From: Streptomyces smaragdinus
GTDB taxonomy: Bacteria > Actinomycetota > Actinomycetes > Streptomycetales > Streptomycetaceae
Assembly (NCBI RefSeq): GCF_009604385.1
Contig: NZ_WEGJ01000028.1
Location: 1 to 64,000 of the forward strand
Length of the DNA: 64,000 nucleotides
Direction of reading: 5' to 3'
Shown: positions 40,015-47,409 of the stretch, piece by piece
How positions within the stretch are numbered: the first letter of the stretch is position 1
Layout of the letters: each line of letters opens with the position of its first letter
The notes under the pieces: generated by a model
What the model was told of the DNA's origin: nothing
Seen by the model: only the letters and a program-made list of their open reading frames with translations
The model's database searches: none
Position numbers and translations under genes: made by a program

Positions 40015-40404
40015 TCAGTCGGGAGTGTTGATCATCGAGGCGGCCGCGTACACCAGGTAGTCCCACAACTGCTGCTCGTGCGCGGGGTCCAGCTTCAGCT
40101 CCTCGACGGCCGTCCGCATATGGCGCAGCCAGGCGTCGTGCGCCGCGCGGTCCACCGTGAAGGGGGCGTGCCGCATGCGCAGCCGCGGATGGCCGCGGTT
40201 CTCGCTGTACGTGCGGGGGCCGCCCCAGTACTGGATCAGGAAGAGCCGCAGCCGGTCCTCCGCCGGCCCCAGGTCCTCCTCGGGATACATCGCCCGCAGG
40301 TCGGGGTCCCCCGCGACGCCCTCGTAGAAGCGGTGCACCAGCCGGTGGAACGTGGCCTCGCCGCCGACCTGGTCGTAGAAGCTCATCTGCTGCGTATCGC
40401 TCAC
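40015..40404 (-). CDS. glbO: Group II truncated haemoglobin (GlbO type)
   Basis: 129 aa; GTG at 40404 (an internal ATG at 40386 is possible). 2-on-2 globin: YDQVGGEATFHRLVHRFYEGVAGDP, LFLIQYWGGPRTYSENRGHPRLRMRHAPF, with the proximal His in the HPRLRMRH segment and the group II Trp in VEELKLDPAHEQQLWDYL. Group II truncated haemoglobins bind oxygen tightly and are tied to oxidative or nitrosative stress; mycobacterial GlbO is the closest well-known example. Confidence 0.92.
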   Translation of the reverse strand: MSDTQQMSFYDQVGGEATFHRLVHRFYEGVAGDPDLRAMYPEEDLGPAEDRLRLFLIQYWGGPRTYSENRGHPRLRMRHAPFTVDRAAHDAWLRHMRTAVEELKLDPAHEQQLWDYLVYAAASMINTPD

Positions 40405-40424
40405 CCGTCCATGCTCTCACCCGC

Positions 40425-40460
40425 CCCGGCGGAGGACTCCGGGCGTAGGCCTCCGCCGGG
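40425..40460 (-). terminator. Hairpin between the SDR and haemoglobin genes
   Basis: CCCGGCGGAGG (40425-40435) and CCTCCGCCGGG (40450-40460) form a perfect 11-bp stem just past the SDR stop. There is no T-run on the minus strand, so termination is plausible but not certain. Confidence 0.5.
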
Positions 40461-40463
40461 TTC

Positions 40464-41294
40464 TCACGCGTCCAGCCTGGTGTCCCGGCCCGTCTTCTCC
40501 CAGGCGGCCAGGTCCGCCCGTACCTGGTCGAGATGGCCGTGGAGGGTGTCGATGCAGTCGTCCCCGAGGGCCAGCCGCAGCGGGGTGTGATCGGCGTCCA
40601 GGGCGGCGAGCACGGCCGCCGCGGCCTTCGCCGGGTCGCCGGGCTGGGTGCCGCCGGACGTCTCGACCATCCGCCGGGTGGCGCCCACGGTGTCCGCGTA
40701 GTCGGCGATGCCGTCCTCGCTCAGGCTGTGGTTGCCGAACAGGGCCGTACGGAACGCCCCCGGTTCCACGATCAGCACGTCGATGCCGAGCGGCCGCACC
40801 TCGGCGGCGAGCGCCTCCGACAGCCCCTCCAGGGCGAACTTGGTGGCGCTGTACGCCCCGAACCCGGCCATCGACATCTGCCCGCCGACGCTGCTCAGCT
40901 GCACGATCGCCCCGGACCGCCGGGCCCGCATGTGCGGCAGCACCGCGCGGGTCAGCGCCGCCGCGCCGAAGAGGTGCACGTCGAACAGCGAGCGCAGCTC
41001 GGCGTCGCCGGTCTCCTCGACGGATCCGACGTGCGTACGGCCCGCGTTGTTCACCAGCACGTCGATCCGCCCGTGCCGCTCGGCGACCCCGGCCACCACC
41101 CGCGCCACGGCCGCCGGGTCGGTGACGTCCAGCGCCACCGCGTCCACCTGGTCGGGGTGGGCCTCGACCAGACCGGCCAGGGTCTCCGGGCGGCGCGCGG
41201 CGGCCACCACCACGTCCCCGGCGGCGACCGCGGCCTCGGTGAAGGCGCGGCCGAACCCGCTGTTGGCGCCGGTGATCAGCCATACCTTGTCCAT
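40464..41294 (-). CDS. Short-chain dehydrogenase/reductase
   Basis: 276 aa; ATG at 41294 with AAGGAGT seven bases upstream. Classical SDR: cofactor motif WLITGANSGFGRAF, VLVNNAG, catalytic Ser in IVQLSSVGG, and YSATKFALEGLSEAL with the Tyr and Lys. An Arg pair (AARRPE) after the second strand points to NADP(H). Divergent from a LysR-type regulator with a palindrome between them, so the pair is probably a regulated unit. Substrate unknown. Confidence 0.92.
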   Translation of the reverse strand: MDKVWLITGANSGFGRAFTEAAVAAGDVVVAAARRPETLAGLVEAHPDQVDAVALDVTDPAAVARVVAGVAERHGRIDVLVNNAGRTHVGSVEETGDAELRSLFDVHLFGAAALTRAVLPHMRARRSGAIVQLSSVGGQMSMAGFGAYSATKFALEGLSEALAAEVRPLGIDVLIVEPGAFRTALFGNHSLSEDGIADYADTVGATRRMVETSGGTQPGDPAKAAAAVLAALDADHTPLRLALGDDCIDTLHGHLDQVRADLAAWEKTGRDTRLDA

Positions 41295-41355
41295 GTCGGT
41301 ACTCCTTGTCGTGCGCGTCCCGGTCTCTCCCGGACGCCGGTAACGAGCCTGCGCC

Positions 41356-41368
41356 ACAACCCGGTTGT
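41356..41368. promoter_or_regulatory. LysR-type operator candidate
   Basis: ACAACC-C-GGTTGT is a perfect inverted repeat (6-1-6) in the 106-base gap between the SDR and the LysR gene, 32 bases before the LysR start. LysR-type regulators commonly bind such dyads between divergent genes. Confidence 0.55.
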
Positions 41369-41400
41369 CCGTCCAAGACCTTTCGTGATAGCCAACGGGC

Positions 41401-42294
41401 ATGACCGACGACGCGCACGTCCGGGACCTCAGGTACTTCGTCGCGGTCGCGGAGGAGCTGCACTTCACCCGGGCCGCCGAGAGCCTGTACGTCTCCCAGC
41501 CGGCGCTGAGCAAGCAGATCCGGGCCCTGGAGCGGCAGCTCGACGCGCGGCTCTTCGACCGCGACCGGCACTCCGTCGCCCTCACGCCCGTCGGCGCCGC
41601 GCTCCTCCCGCACGCCCGCGCCGTGCTCGCCGCCTGGGACGCGGCGGCCGGAGCCGTCCGGGCCGCCCGGACCGAGGGGAGCAACACCCTCACCGTCGGG
41701 ATGAGCACCGGCCCCGGCCGGGGCGGCTTGCTCCCGGCGATCCGCTCGCGCCTGGCCGACGCCCGGCCCGGGGCCGGGATGCGGCTGCGCCAGGTCGGCT
41801 GGGAGGACCCGACGGCCGGGCTGGCGGACGGCGCCAGCGACGTGGCGTTCGTCTGGCTGCCGCTGCCCGCGCCGGAGCGCTTCCGCTGGGTGGTGGTGGC
41901 CGAGGAGCCGCTGTCCGTCGCCCTGCCCGAGGGACACCGGCTGGCGGGGCGGACGGAGGTGGACTTCGCGGAGCTGCTGGACGAGCCGTTCCTCGCGCTC
42001 CCGGACTCCGCGCCGGAGCTGCGCGACCACTGGCTCGCGCTGGACGCCCGCGCCGGCCGCGAGCCCGTGATCGGGGGCGAGATCGCCGGCGTCGACGAGA
42101 CCTACGAGGCGCTCGTCGCCGGCCTCGGCGTCTGCCTGGTCGCCGCCGGCAACGCGCCGCTGCTCACCCGCGGCGGCGTCGTCACCGTCCCGGTGCGCGG
42201 GGTGGCCCCGAGCCGGTACGCGCTGGCCTGGCGCGCCGGCGACACCCGGCCCCTGGTGCACGCCTGCGCCCGGGCGGCGGCGGCCGTGGGGTGA
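41401..42294 (+). CDS. LysR-family transcriptional regulator
   Basis: 297 aa, normal for the family. N-terminal winged helix-turn-helix: LRYFVAVAEELHFTRAAESLYVSQPALSKQIRALERQLDARLFDRD. The effector-binding part (residues ~95-295) has the usual two lobes. Divergently arranged with the SDR gene, which it probably regulates. Its stop codon lies in the first unit of a 15-base tandem repeat. Confidence 0.92.
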   Translation: MTDDAHVRDLRYFVAVAEELHFTRAAESLYVSQPALSKQIRALERQLDARLFDRDRHSVALTPVGAALLPHARAVLAAWDAAAGAVRAARTEGSNTLTVGMSTGPGRGGLLPAIRSRLADARPGAGMRLRQVGWEDPTAGLADGASDVAFVWLPLPAPERFRWVVVAEEPLSVALPEGHRLAGRTEVDFAELLDEPFLALPDSAPELRDHWLALDARAGREPVIGGEIAGVDETYEALVAGLGVCLVAAGNAPLLTRGGVVTVPVRGVAPSRYALAWRAGDTRPLVHACARAAAAVG

Positions 42295-42324
42295 GCGCCC
42301 GTGGGGTGACCGGCCGTGGGGTGA
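42284..42324. repeat. Three-copy 15-bp tandem repeat
   Basis: CCGTGGGGTGA occurs at 42284-42294, 42299-42309 and 42314-42324, a period of 15 bases; the spacer bases are GCGC/CCGG-like. The first copy contains the LysR stop codon. It probably arose by slippage. Confidence 0.7.
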
Positions 42325-42374
42325 CCGGCCCGCCGGAGGTCGCGTCCCCGCCGTTCGCGCAGCACCCTGGAGGC

Positions 42375-43358
42375 ATGGGTACCGGGACCGCGCGGCAGTC
42401 CGACCCCTTCGCCGGCCGAGGGGCCGTGGAGCGGGCCGCGCTCGTCCGGGCGATCCGGCGGGACGGGGCGCTCACGGACCCCGCGTGGCGGCGGGCGTTC
42501 GAGGAGGTGCCGCGGCATCTGTTCGTGCCGTACTACTACGCCGGCACCCCCGGCGGCTACGAACGCCTGTGGCGCGACGACCCCGACGAGGACCGCCGGC
42601 GCCGCTGGCTGGAGGGGGCGTACGCGAACACGCCGCTGGCCACGCGGGTACGGGACGGGGAGCTGATCTCCTCCAGCAGCCAGCCGTCCCTGATGGCCCG
42701 CATGCTGGAGGCCCTGGACGTCCGCGCCGGCCACCGGGTGCTGGAGATCGGCGCCGGCACGGGCTACAACGCGGCGCTGCTCTGCCACCGCCTCGGCGAC
42801 GACTTCGTCACCACCGTCGACCTGTACCCGGAGATCACCGAGGCCGCCCGCGCCCACCTCGCCGACGCCGGCCACCACCCCGCGGTCGTCACCGGCGACG
42901 GGTCGAGGGGCTGCGCCGCGCACGCCCCGTACGACCGGATCATCGCCACCTGCATGCTGACCGCTGTCCCCGCGGCCTGGCTCGCCCAGTGCGCCCCGGA
43001 CGCGCTGATCCTCGCGCCGCTGGGCACCGGGCTGCTGCGGCTGCGCGTCACCGCCCCCGGCGAGGGGTCCGGGCGGTTCCTGGAGACCCCGGCGTACTTC
43101 GTGCCGCTGCGGGGCGGCGGACGGGAGGAGCCGTACGAGGACACCTCGGGTGTGCCGCGGCGGGCGCTGGGCTCCGACGCGTTCCGCTTCGCGCTGGCGC
43201 TCACCGCGGGCGTCGTGCCGGCGCGGGAGCTGTACGAGGTGTGGGAGGACGCCGGGCAGCCGGAGCGCGAGCGCTTCGGGGTGAGCGTGCGGGGCGGGGA
43301 GCAGTGGGTGTGGCTGGACAGCGCGGACGGGCCGTACCGGTGGCCCGTCCCGCGCTGA
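42375..43358 (+). CDS. PCMT-like protein-L-isoaspartate methyltransferase
   Basis: 327 aa from the ATG at 42375. GGAGG lies only one base ahead of that ATG, so a start slightly upstream or downstream is possible. PCMT features: PRHLFVPYYY, then SSSSQPSLMARMLEAL, and the AdoMet motif I VLEIGAGTGYNAALL, followed by DLYPEITEAA and post-motif ILAPLGTG. The ~90-residue C-terminal extension with beta strands is typical of actinobacterial PCMT-like enzymes. Repair of isoaspartyl residues is the family role; here peptide or natural-product methylation is also possible. Confidence 0.8.
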   Translation: MGTGTARQSDPFAGRGAVERAALVRAIRRDGALTDPAWRRAFEEVPRHLFVPYYYAGTPGGYERLWRDDPDEDRRRRWLEGAYANTPLATRVRDGELISSSSQPSLMARMLEALDVRAGHRVLEIGAGTGYNAALLCHRLGDDFVTTVDLYPEITEAARAHLADAGHHPAVVTGDGSRGCAAHAPYDRIIATCMLTAVPAAWLAQCAPDALILAPLGTGLLRLRVTAPGEGSGRFLETPAYFVPLRGGGREEPYEDTSGVPRRALGSDAFRFALALTAGVVPARELYEVWEDAGQPERERFGVSVRGGEQWVWLDSADGPYRWPVPR

Positions 43359-43367
43359 CGCCGTCCG

Positions 43368-44531
43368 TCAGCCGCGCTGGAGGCGGATCGTCGTCCAGGC
43401 GCCGACGTGCACCCGGTCGCCCTCCTGGAGCGGGACCGGGACGTACGGCTGGATCGGCTCGGCTCCGCCGTTGACCGTCGTGCCGTTCGTCGAGTTCTGG
43501 TCGACGACCGCCCAGGAGCCGTCCGGCTGCTCCACCAGCACCGCGTGGTTGTGCGAGACGCCCGGGTCCTCCGGCGGGCGGGACAGGTCGATGTCGGGCG
43601 ACTCGCCCGTCGACTGCCGGCGCCGGCCGATGGTGATCTGCGGGCCCTGCAGCGGGATCTTCTGCTCGGGGGAGTACGCGGGCAGGTTCAGCCCGGACGC
43701 CTCGGGGCCGCTGCGGGACATCATCGCGGTGAAGTACTCGCGGTCCGGGACGACCACGGCGACCCAGCCGGCCTGGGGGGCGTACTGCTGGCCGGGACCG
43801 GGGCCGCCCTGCGCGTAGGGGTCCGGCTGCTGCTGCTGGGGCGGCGGCGCGTACGGATCCTGCGGGCGGGGGGCGTACGGGTCGGGCTGCGGGGGCTGCT
43901 GGTGCAGGGGCGTCTGCGGGGGCGCCTGGTGCAGCGGCGACTGCGGCTGCTGCGGGGGCTGGGGCGCCGCGTACGGGTCCGGCTGCGGCTGGCGCGGGGG
44001 CTGGGGCTGCTGCGGCTGCTGCGGTGGCTGGGCGTACGGGTCCTGGGGCGGCGGGGGGAGCAGGAAGTCGCCGCCGCCCGTGCCCGGTCCGGCGCCGCGC
44101 GGGTCCTGCTGGGGGAAGCCCTGCAGGGGCTCGGCCGGGCGGTTCATCTGCGAGGGGCGGGACGAGGTGTACCCGCCGTCCTGGCGCGACGGATAGCCGG
44201 CGCCGCCGGTCATCCCCATCGCGGACCCGGTCGGGATGTACGTGGTGGGCGAGTGCGTGAGGAAGTTGTACCGGCACTCCTCGCAGAACGGCGCCATCGC
44301 CTCCCGCGGCGTCCGGCACTGCGGGCACAGCTCGGCCTGCTGCGTCGGCTCGGGTCCGGCGCCCGGGTAGCCGTAGCCGCCGCCCATCGCGGGGCCCGGC
44401 GGCGGGGGCGGGGGCACGGGCGCGCCCGTCATGGGCGCCACGGGCGGCCCGGCGGGGGGTGCCATGCGGATGCCGCACACCTCGCACCAGTCATCGGCCG
44501 CCGAGGTATGGCCGTTCTGGCAGGTCGCCAT
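43368..44531 (-). CDS. FHA-domain protein with zinc ribbons and Pro/Gln linker
   Basis: 387 aa; ATG at 44531. Two N-terminal Cys-pair ribbons (CEVCG near residue 16; CPQC...CEEC near residues 70-88), a long Pro/Gln/Asp/Tyr-rich linker (~100-260), and a C-terminal FHA domain (GRRRQS...VSHNHAVLVEQ...QNSTNGTTVNG) that binds phosphothreonine peptides. FHA proteins are the usual readers of Ser/Thr kinases; it is last in the PknG operon. Unlike mycobacterial GarA it has no N-terminal ETTS-type phosphorylation motif that I can see, and is three times longer. Confidence 0.88.
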   Translation of the reverse strand: MATCQNGHTSAADDWCEVCGIRMAPPAGPPVAPMTGAPVPPPPPPGPAMGGGYGYPGAGPEPTQQAELCPQCRTPREAMAPFCEECRYNFLTHSPTTYIPTGSAMGMTGGAGYPSRQDGGYTSSRPSQMNRPAEPLQGFPQQDPRGAGPGTGGGDFLLPPPPQDPYAQPPQQPQQPQPPRQPQPDPYAAPQPPQQPQSPLHQAPPQTPLHQQPPQPDPYAPRPQDPYAPPPQQQQPDPYAQGGPGPGQQYAPQAGWVAVVVPDREYFTAMMSRSGPEASGLNLPAYSPEQKIPLQGPQITIGRRRQSTGESPDIDLSRPPEDPGVSHNHAVLVEQPDGSWAVVDQNSTNGTTVNGGAEPIQPYVPVPLQEGDRVHVGAWTTIRLQRG

Positions 44532-44554
44532 GGTGGTGGATCCCCCTGTCTCGG

Positions 44555-45913
44555 TTACTGCTTCTTGACGCGGACCGTCTTCGTGGACCGCGTCTCGAGC
44601 GTCATTTCGTCGGCCTCCGCGACCTTTGCCTTCAATCGAACAGTACCGCTCGCCGCATCCACCACGTCCACCACCTTCGACAGCAGTTTGGCGGTGTCCT
44701 CGTTGCCGGAAGCCGCCGCGAGCTGCACCGCGCGGCCCAGTTTCGCGGTCGCGCCGTCGACGTCGCCGGCCTTGCGGTCGTCCAGTCCGGCCTGGATGAC
44801 CTGCGCCAGTTCGGCCTGACCGGTGTAATGGGCGACCTGCGGGTTTATCCGCGTGGAGGCCGCCATGTCGTCCGTCCAGACCGCGCGCACCAGACCCTGC
44901 GAGAGAGTTGTCACACTCCCGTCGCCCTGCGGGAGGACGAGGGAGACCCGGGCGGCGAGCATCTCCTGGCCCACTCCGGCCGAGGGGACCTCCACGCACA
45001 CGTGGTAGTCGCGGGACTCGTCGCCCCACGAACCCGTCGGGTAGTCGCCCGAGCGCGGCCCCGACTCCGTGCGCCGGGAGGTGAGCTCCTCCATGGTCGG
45101 CGCGACCTGCTTGACGAACTTGATCTCCGCGCCCTGCGGCGTCCACAGCCGCAGACCCACGTCCGCGACCTCCTTGCCCATCGCGGTCTCCATCATCCGC
45201 GTGAAGTCCGCGGCCAGCCCCGACGGGTCGGCGACGATGTCGGCCGTGCCGAGCATCGCCGAGGCGATCCCGGTGACTTCCTTGACCTCCCAGTCCGTGC
45301 CGACGCCGCGGGCGTCGCAGGTGAAGCGGCCCGCGCAGGCCTCGAGGGCGTCGCGCAGCGCCTCCGGCGACTCGTGCTCGTTGCGGCCGTCGGTGAGCAG
45401 GATGCCGTGCCGTATCGACACGTCGGCCGAGTTCAGCAGCCGGTCCGCCATCCGCAGCCAGGTGCCGATGGCCGTACCGCCGCCGGCGCTGAGGCGGCGC
45501 AGGGACTCCTTGGCCTGGCCCCGGGTCGCCGAGTCGGCCACGGCGAGACGGCCGTTGCCCGGGTAGACCTCCTTCGCCAGATGCGTACCGCCGACCACGG
45601 CGAAGGAGACCCCGTCGCGGATGGTGTCGATCGCGGCGGCCGTGGCGTCGCGGGCGTTGCGCATCTTCGTCGGCGGATAGTCCATGGAGCCCGAGCAGTC
45701 GACCATCAGGACGACGGCCGCGTCCGACCCGCCGGCGGACAGGGTGACCCGGCCGGGGTCGGCGGCGGGCAGCGGCAGCCCGCCGGTCGTGCCGCCGCCG
45801 GTCGAGGTCACCGTGACGATCGCGTTGACCTCGCGGCCGCCCTCCGGCAGGAACTCGTTCTGGTAGACCTCGACGGAGAACTCCGGCGCGTTGGACTTGG
45901 AGAAGTTGGCCAT
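44555..45913 (-). CDS. vWA-domain protein of the PknG operon
   Basis: 452 aa; ATG at 45913. Metal-ion-dependent adhesion site: VVLMVDCSGSMDYP (D72-x-S-x-S), Thr in GGGTAIGTWL and Asp in LLTDGRNEHE; the full MIDAS is present. N-terminal beta strands (~1-60) and C-terminal beta/helical domain (~240-450) flank it. Similar vWA proteins accompany Ser/Thr kinase/phosphatase/FHA sets in actinobacteria. No signal peptide or membrane span, so it is cytosolic. Lies between the PP2C and FHA genes, same strand. Confidence 0.88.
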   Translation of the reverse strand: MANFSKSNAPEFSVEVYQNEFLPEGGREVNAIVTVTSTGGGTTGGLPLPAADPGRVTLSAGGSDAAVVLMVDCSGSMDYPPTKMRNARDATAAAIDTIRDGVSFAVVGGTHLAKEVYPGNGRLAVADSATRGQAKESLRRLSAGGGTAIGTWLRMADRLLNSADVSIRHGILLTDGRNEHESPEALRDALEACAGRFTCDARGVGTDWEVKEVTGIASAMLGTADIVADPSGLAADFTRMMETAMGKEVADVGLRLWTPQGAEIKFVKQVAPTMEELTSRRTESGPRSGDYPTGSWGDESRDYHVCVEVPSAGVGQEMLAARVSLVLPQGDGSVTTLSQGLVRAVWTDDMAASTRINPQVAHYTGQAELAQVIQAGLDDRKAGDVDGATAKLGRAVQLAAASGNEDTAKLLSKVVDVVDAASGTVRLKAKVAEADEMTLETRSTKTVRVKKQ

Positions 45914-46014
45914 CTATCCGCTCCCGCGAATCCTGAGAACTCGAAAGACCATGAGTGGGCGATACGTCTTCCGCCGCCGGGGGACCGGCGCCGGAAGACT
46001 CCGGGACTGAACCT

Positions 46015-47394
46015 CTACCCCGCGGGGAACGGGACCACGGCGACCGTTACGTTGTCGTGCCCGCCGCCGTCCAGCGCGTGCCCGACGAGCGCCTGGGCGC
46101 TGTGCAGCGGCCGGACGCGGGCGTCGGGGGTGACGACCGCGGCCATCTCCTGGGCGGACTCCGCGTAGTTCCACAGGCCGTCGGTGCACACCACCACGAC
46201 CCCCGGCCCCTCGGGCTTGAAGGACGCCGTGTGCGGGTCGACCTCGTGGGCGTCCGCCCCGAGCCAGCCGGTGATGGCGTGCGCCCGCTGGTCGGCGTAC
46301 GCGTCGGCCTCCGACATCAGACCCGCGGCGACCATCTGCGCCGCCCACGAGTCGTCCTCGGTGAGCCGCGCGGACGGCGCGGTGCGGTCGTCGGGCACCC
46401 AGTACGCCCGGGAGTCGCCGACCCAGCCGACGGTCAGTATCCCGCCCGCCACGACGGCCGAGACGATGGTGCACGCGGGGGCGTTGGTGTGCGCCACGCG
46501 GTTGGCGGGGTCCTCGGCGAGGGCCGACACCGAGTGCGCGGCGGCCAGCACGGCCTCGTGCATGGCCTGCTGGGCGTGGGTGCCCTGGGCCAGCCCGCCG
46601 AGCAGGGAGGACCGGGCGGCCCGCGCGGCGGCCTCGGACGCCTCGTCGGGGCGGGTCGCGGAGGACACGCCGTCGCAGACCACGGCGATTACCGCGGTCG
46701 TACCGCCGGGGAGGCGGACGGAGTCGATGGCGAACGCGTCCTCGTTGCGGTGGTGGCGCAGCCCGCGGTCGCTGACGGCGGCCAGATACGGGGGGCCGTC
46801 CAGCTCCCGCTCCATCCGGTCGCGTTCGCGGGGCTGGGCGTGCCCGCAGTTCTCGCAGTAGCCGTCGGCGTCGATGGTCCCCGTACGGCAGGCGACACAG
46901 GTCTTCATCTCCGGGACGGTCTCAGCCTCGACCGCCGGCGCGGGGTCAGGCGCGCCGAGAGCGGCCCGCGGATCCACGGCACCGGACAGGGGTTCGGCGA
47001 TCCGGTAGTGCTCCGGGTCGGCCTCGGGCGCCGCCGGCTGATAGCCGTCGCCCGGGTGCTCGTGGGCGGGCGCCACGGGGGTCGGCGCCATGGGGGCGGG
47101 TGCCGCGGCAGGGGGTGCCGCGGCGGGGGGCGGCGACGCGGGGGGCGCCGACGCGCGCGGGGAAGCGTTACGGGGAGGCGCGGCGGGGGGTGCCGCCGGG
47201 GCCGGGGCCGCCGCCGCGGGGGCGATACGGAAGCTGTCGGTGGACGGCGCGCCGCCCGGCACCGGGGGGGTGCCGTTGGCGCTCCGGGGGGCCGCCGACA
47301 GATTCGTACCGCACTCCTCGCAGAAGAGGTCGCCCGACACCGTCGGCGCCGCGCAGTTGGGGCACATGGCGAGCTGCCCTGCCTTAAGAGCCAT
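46015..47394 (-). CDS. PP2C-type Ser/Thr protein phosphatase with zinc ribbons
   Basis: 459 aa from the ATG at 47394 (GTG at 47406 possible but adjoining its site). N-terminal zinc ribbon CPNC...CEEC, then a Pro/Ala-rich linker, a second ribbon (CVAC...CENC), and a PP2C catalytic domain with VSDRGLRHHRNEDAFAI, VVCDGVSS, GDSRAYW, CTDGLWN and GHDNVTVAVV, giving the full metal-binding aspartates. Expected to dephosphorylate PknG or its targets. No transmembrane segment. Confidence 0.9.
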   Translation of the reverse strand: MALKAGQLAMCPNCAAPTVSGDLFCEECGTNLSAAPRSANGTPPVPGGAPSTDSFRIAPAAAAPAPAAPPAAPPRNASPRASAPPASPPPAAAPPAAAPAPMAPTPVAPAHEHPGDGYQPAAPEADPEHYRIAEPLSGAVDPRAALGAPDPAPAVEAETVPEMKTCVACRTGTIDADGYCENCGHAQPRERDRMERELDGPPYLAAVSDRGLRHHRNEDAFAIDSVRLPGGTTAVIAVVCDGVSSATRPDEASEAAARAARSSLLGGLAQGTHAQQAMHEAVLAAAHSVSALAEDPANRVAHTNAPACTIVSAVVAGGILTVGWVGDSRAYWVPDDRTAPSARLTEDDSWAAQMVAAGLMSEADAYADQRAHAITGWLGADAHEVDPHTASFKPEGPGVVVVCTDGLWNYAESAQEMAAVVTPDARVRPLHSAQALVGHALDGGGHDNVTVAVVPFPAG

Positions 47395-47409
47395 ATTCAG
47401 GGACACCTC

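Noticed and set aside
43750..44110. Tandem repeat DNA in the FHA gene
   Set aside because: The CAG/CCG-like repetition encodes the Pro/Gln linker of the FHA protein and is a coding feature, not a separate repeat element.
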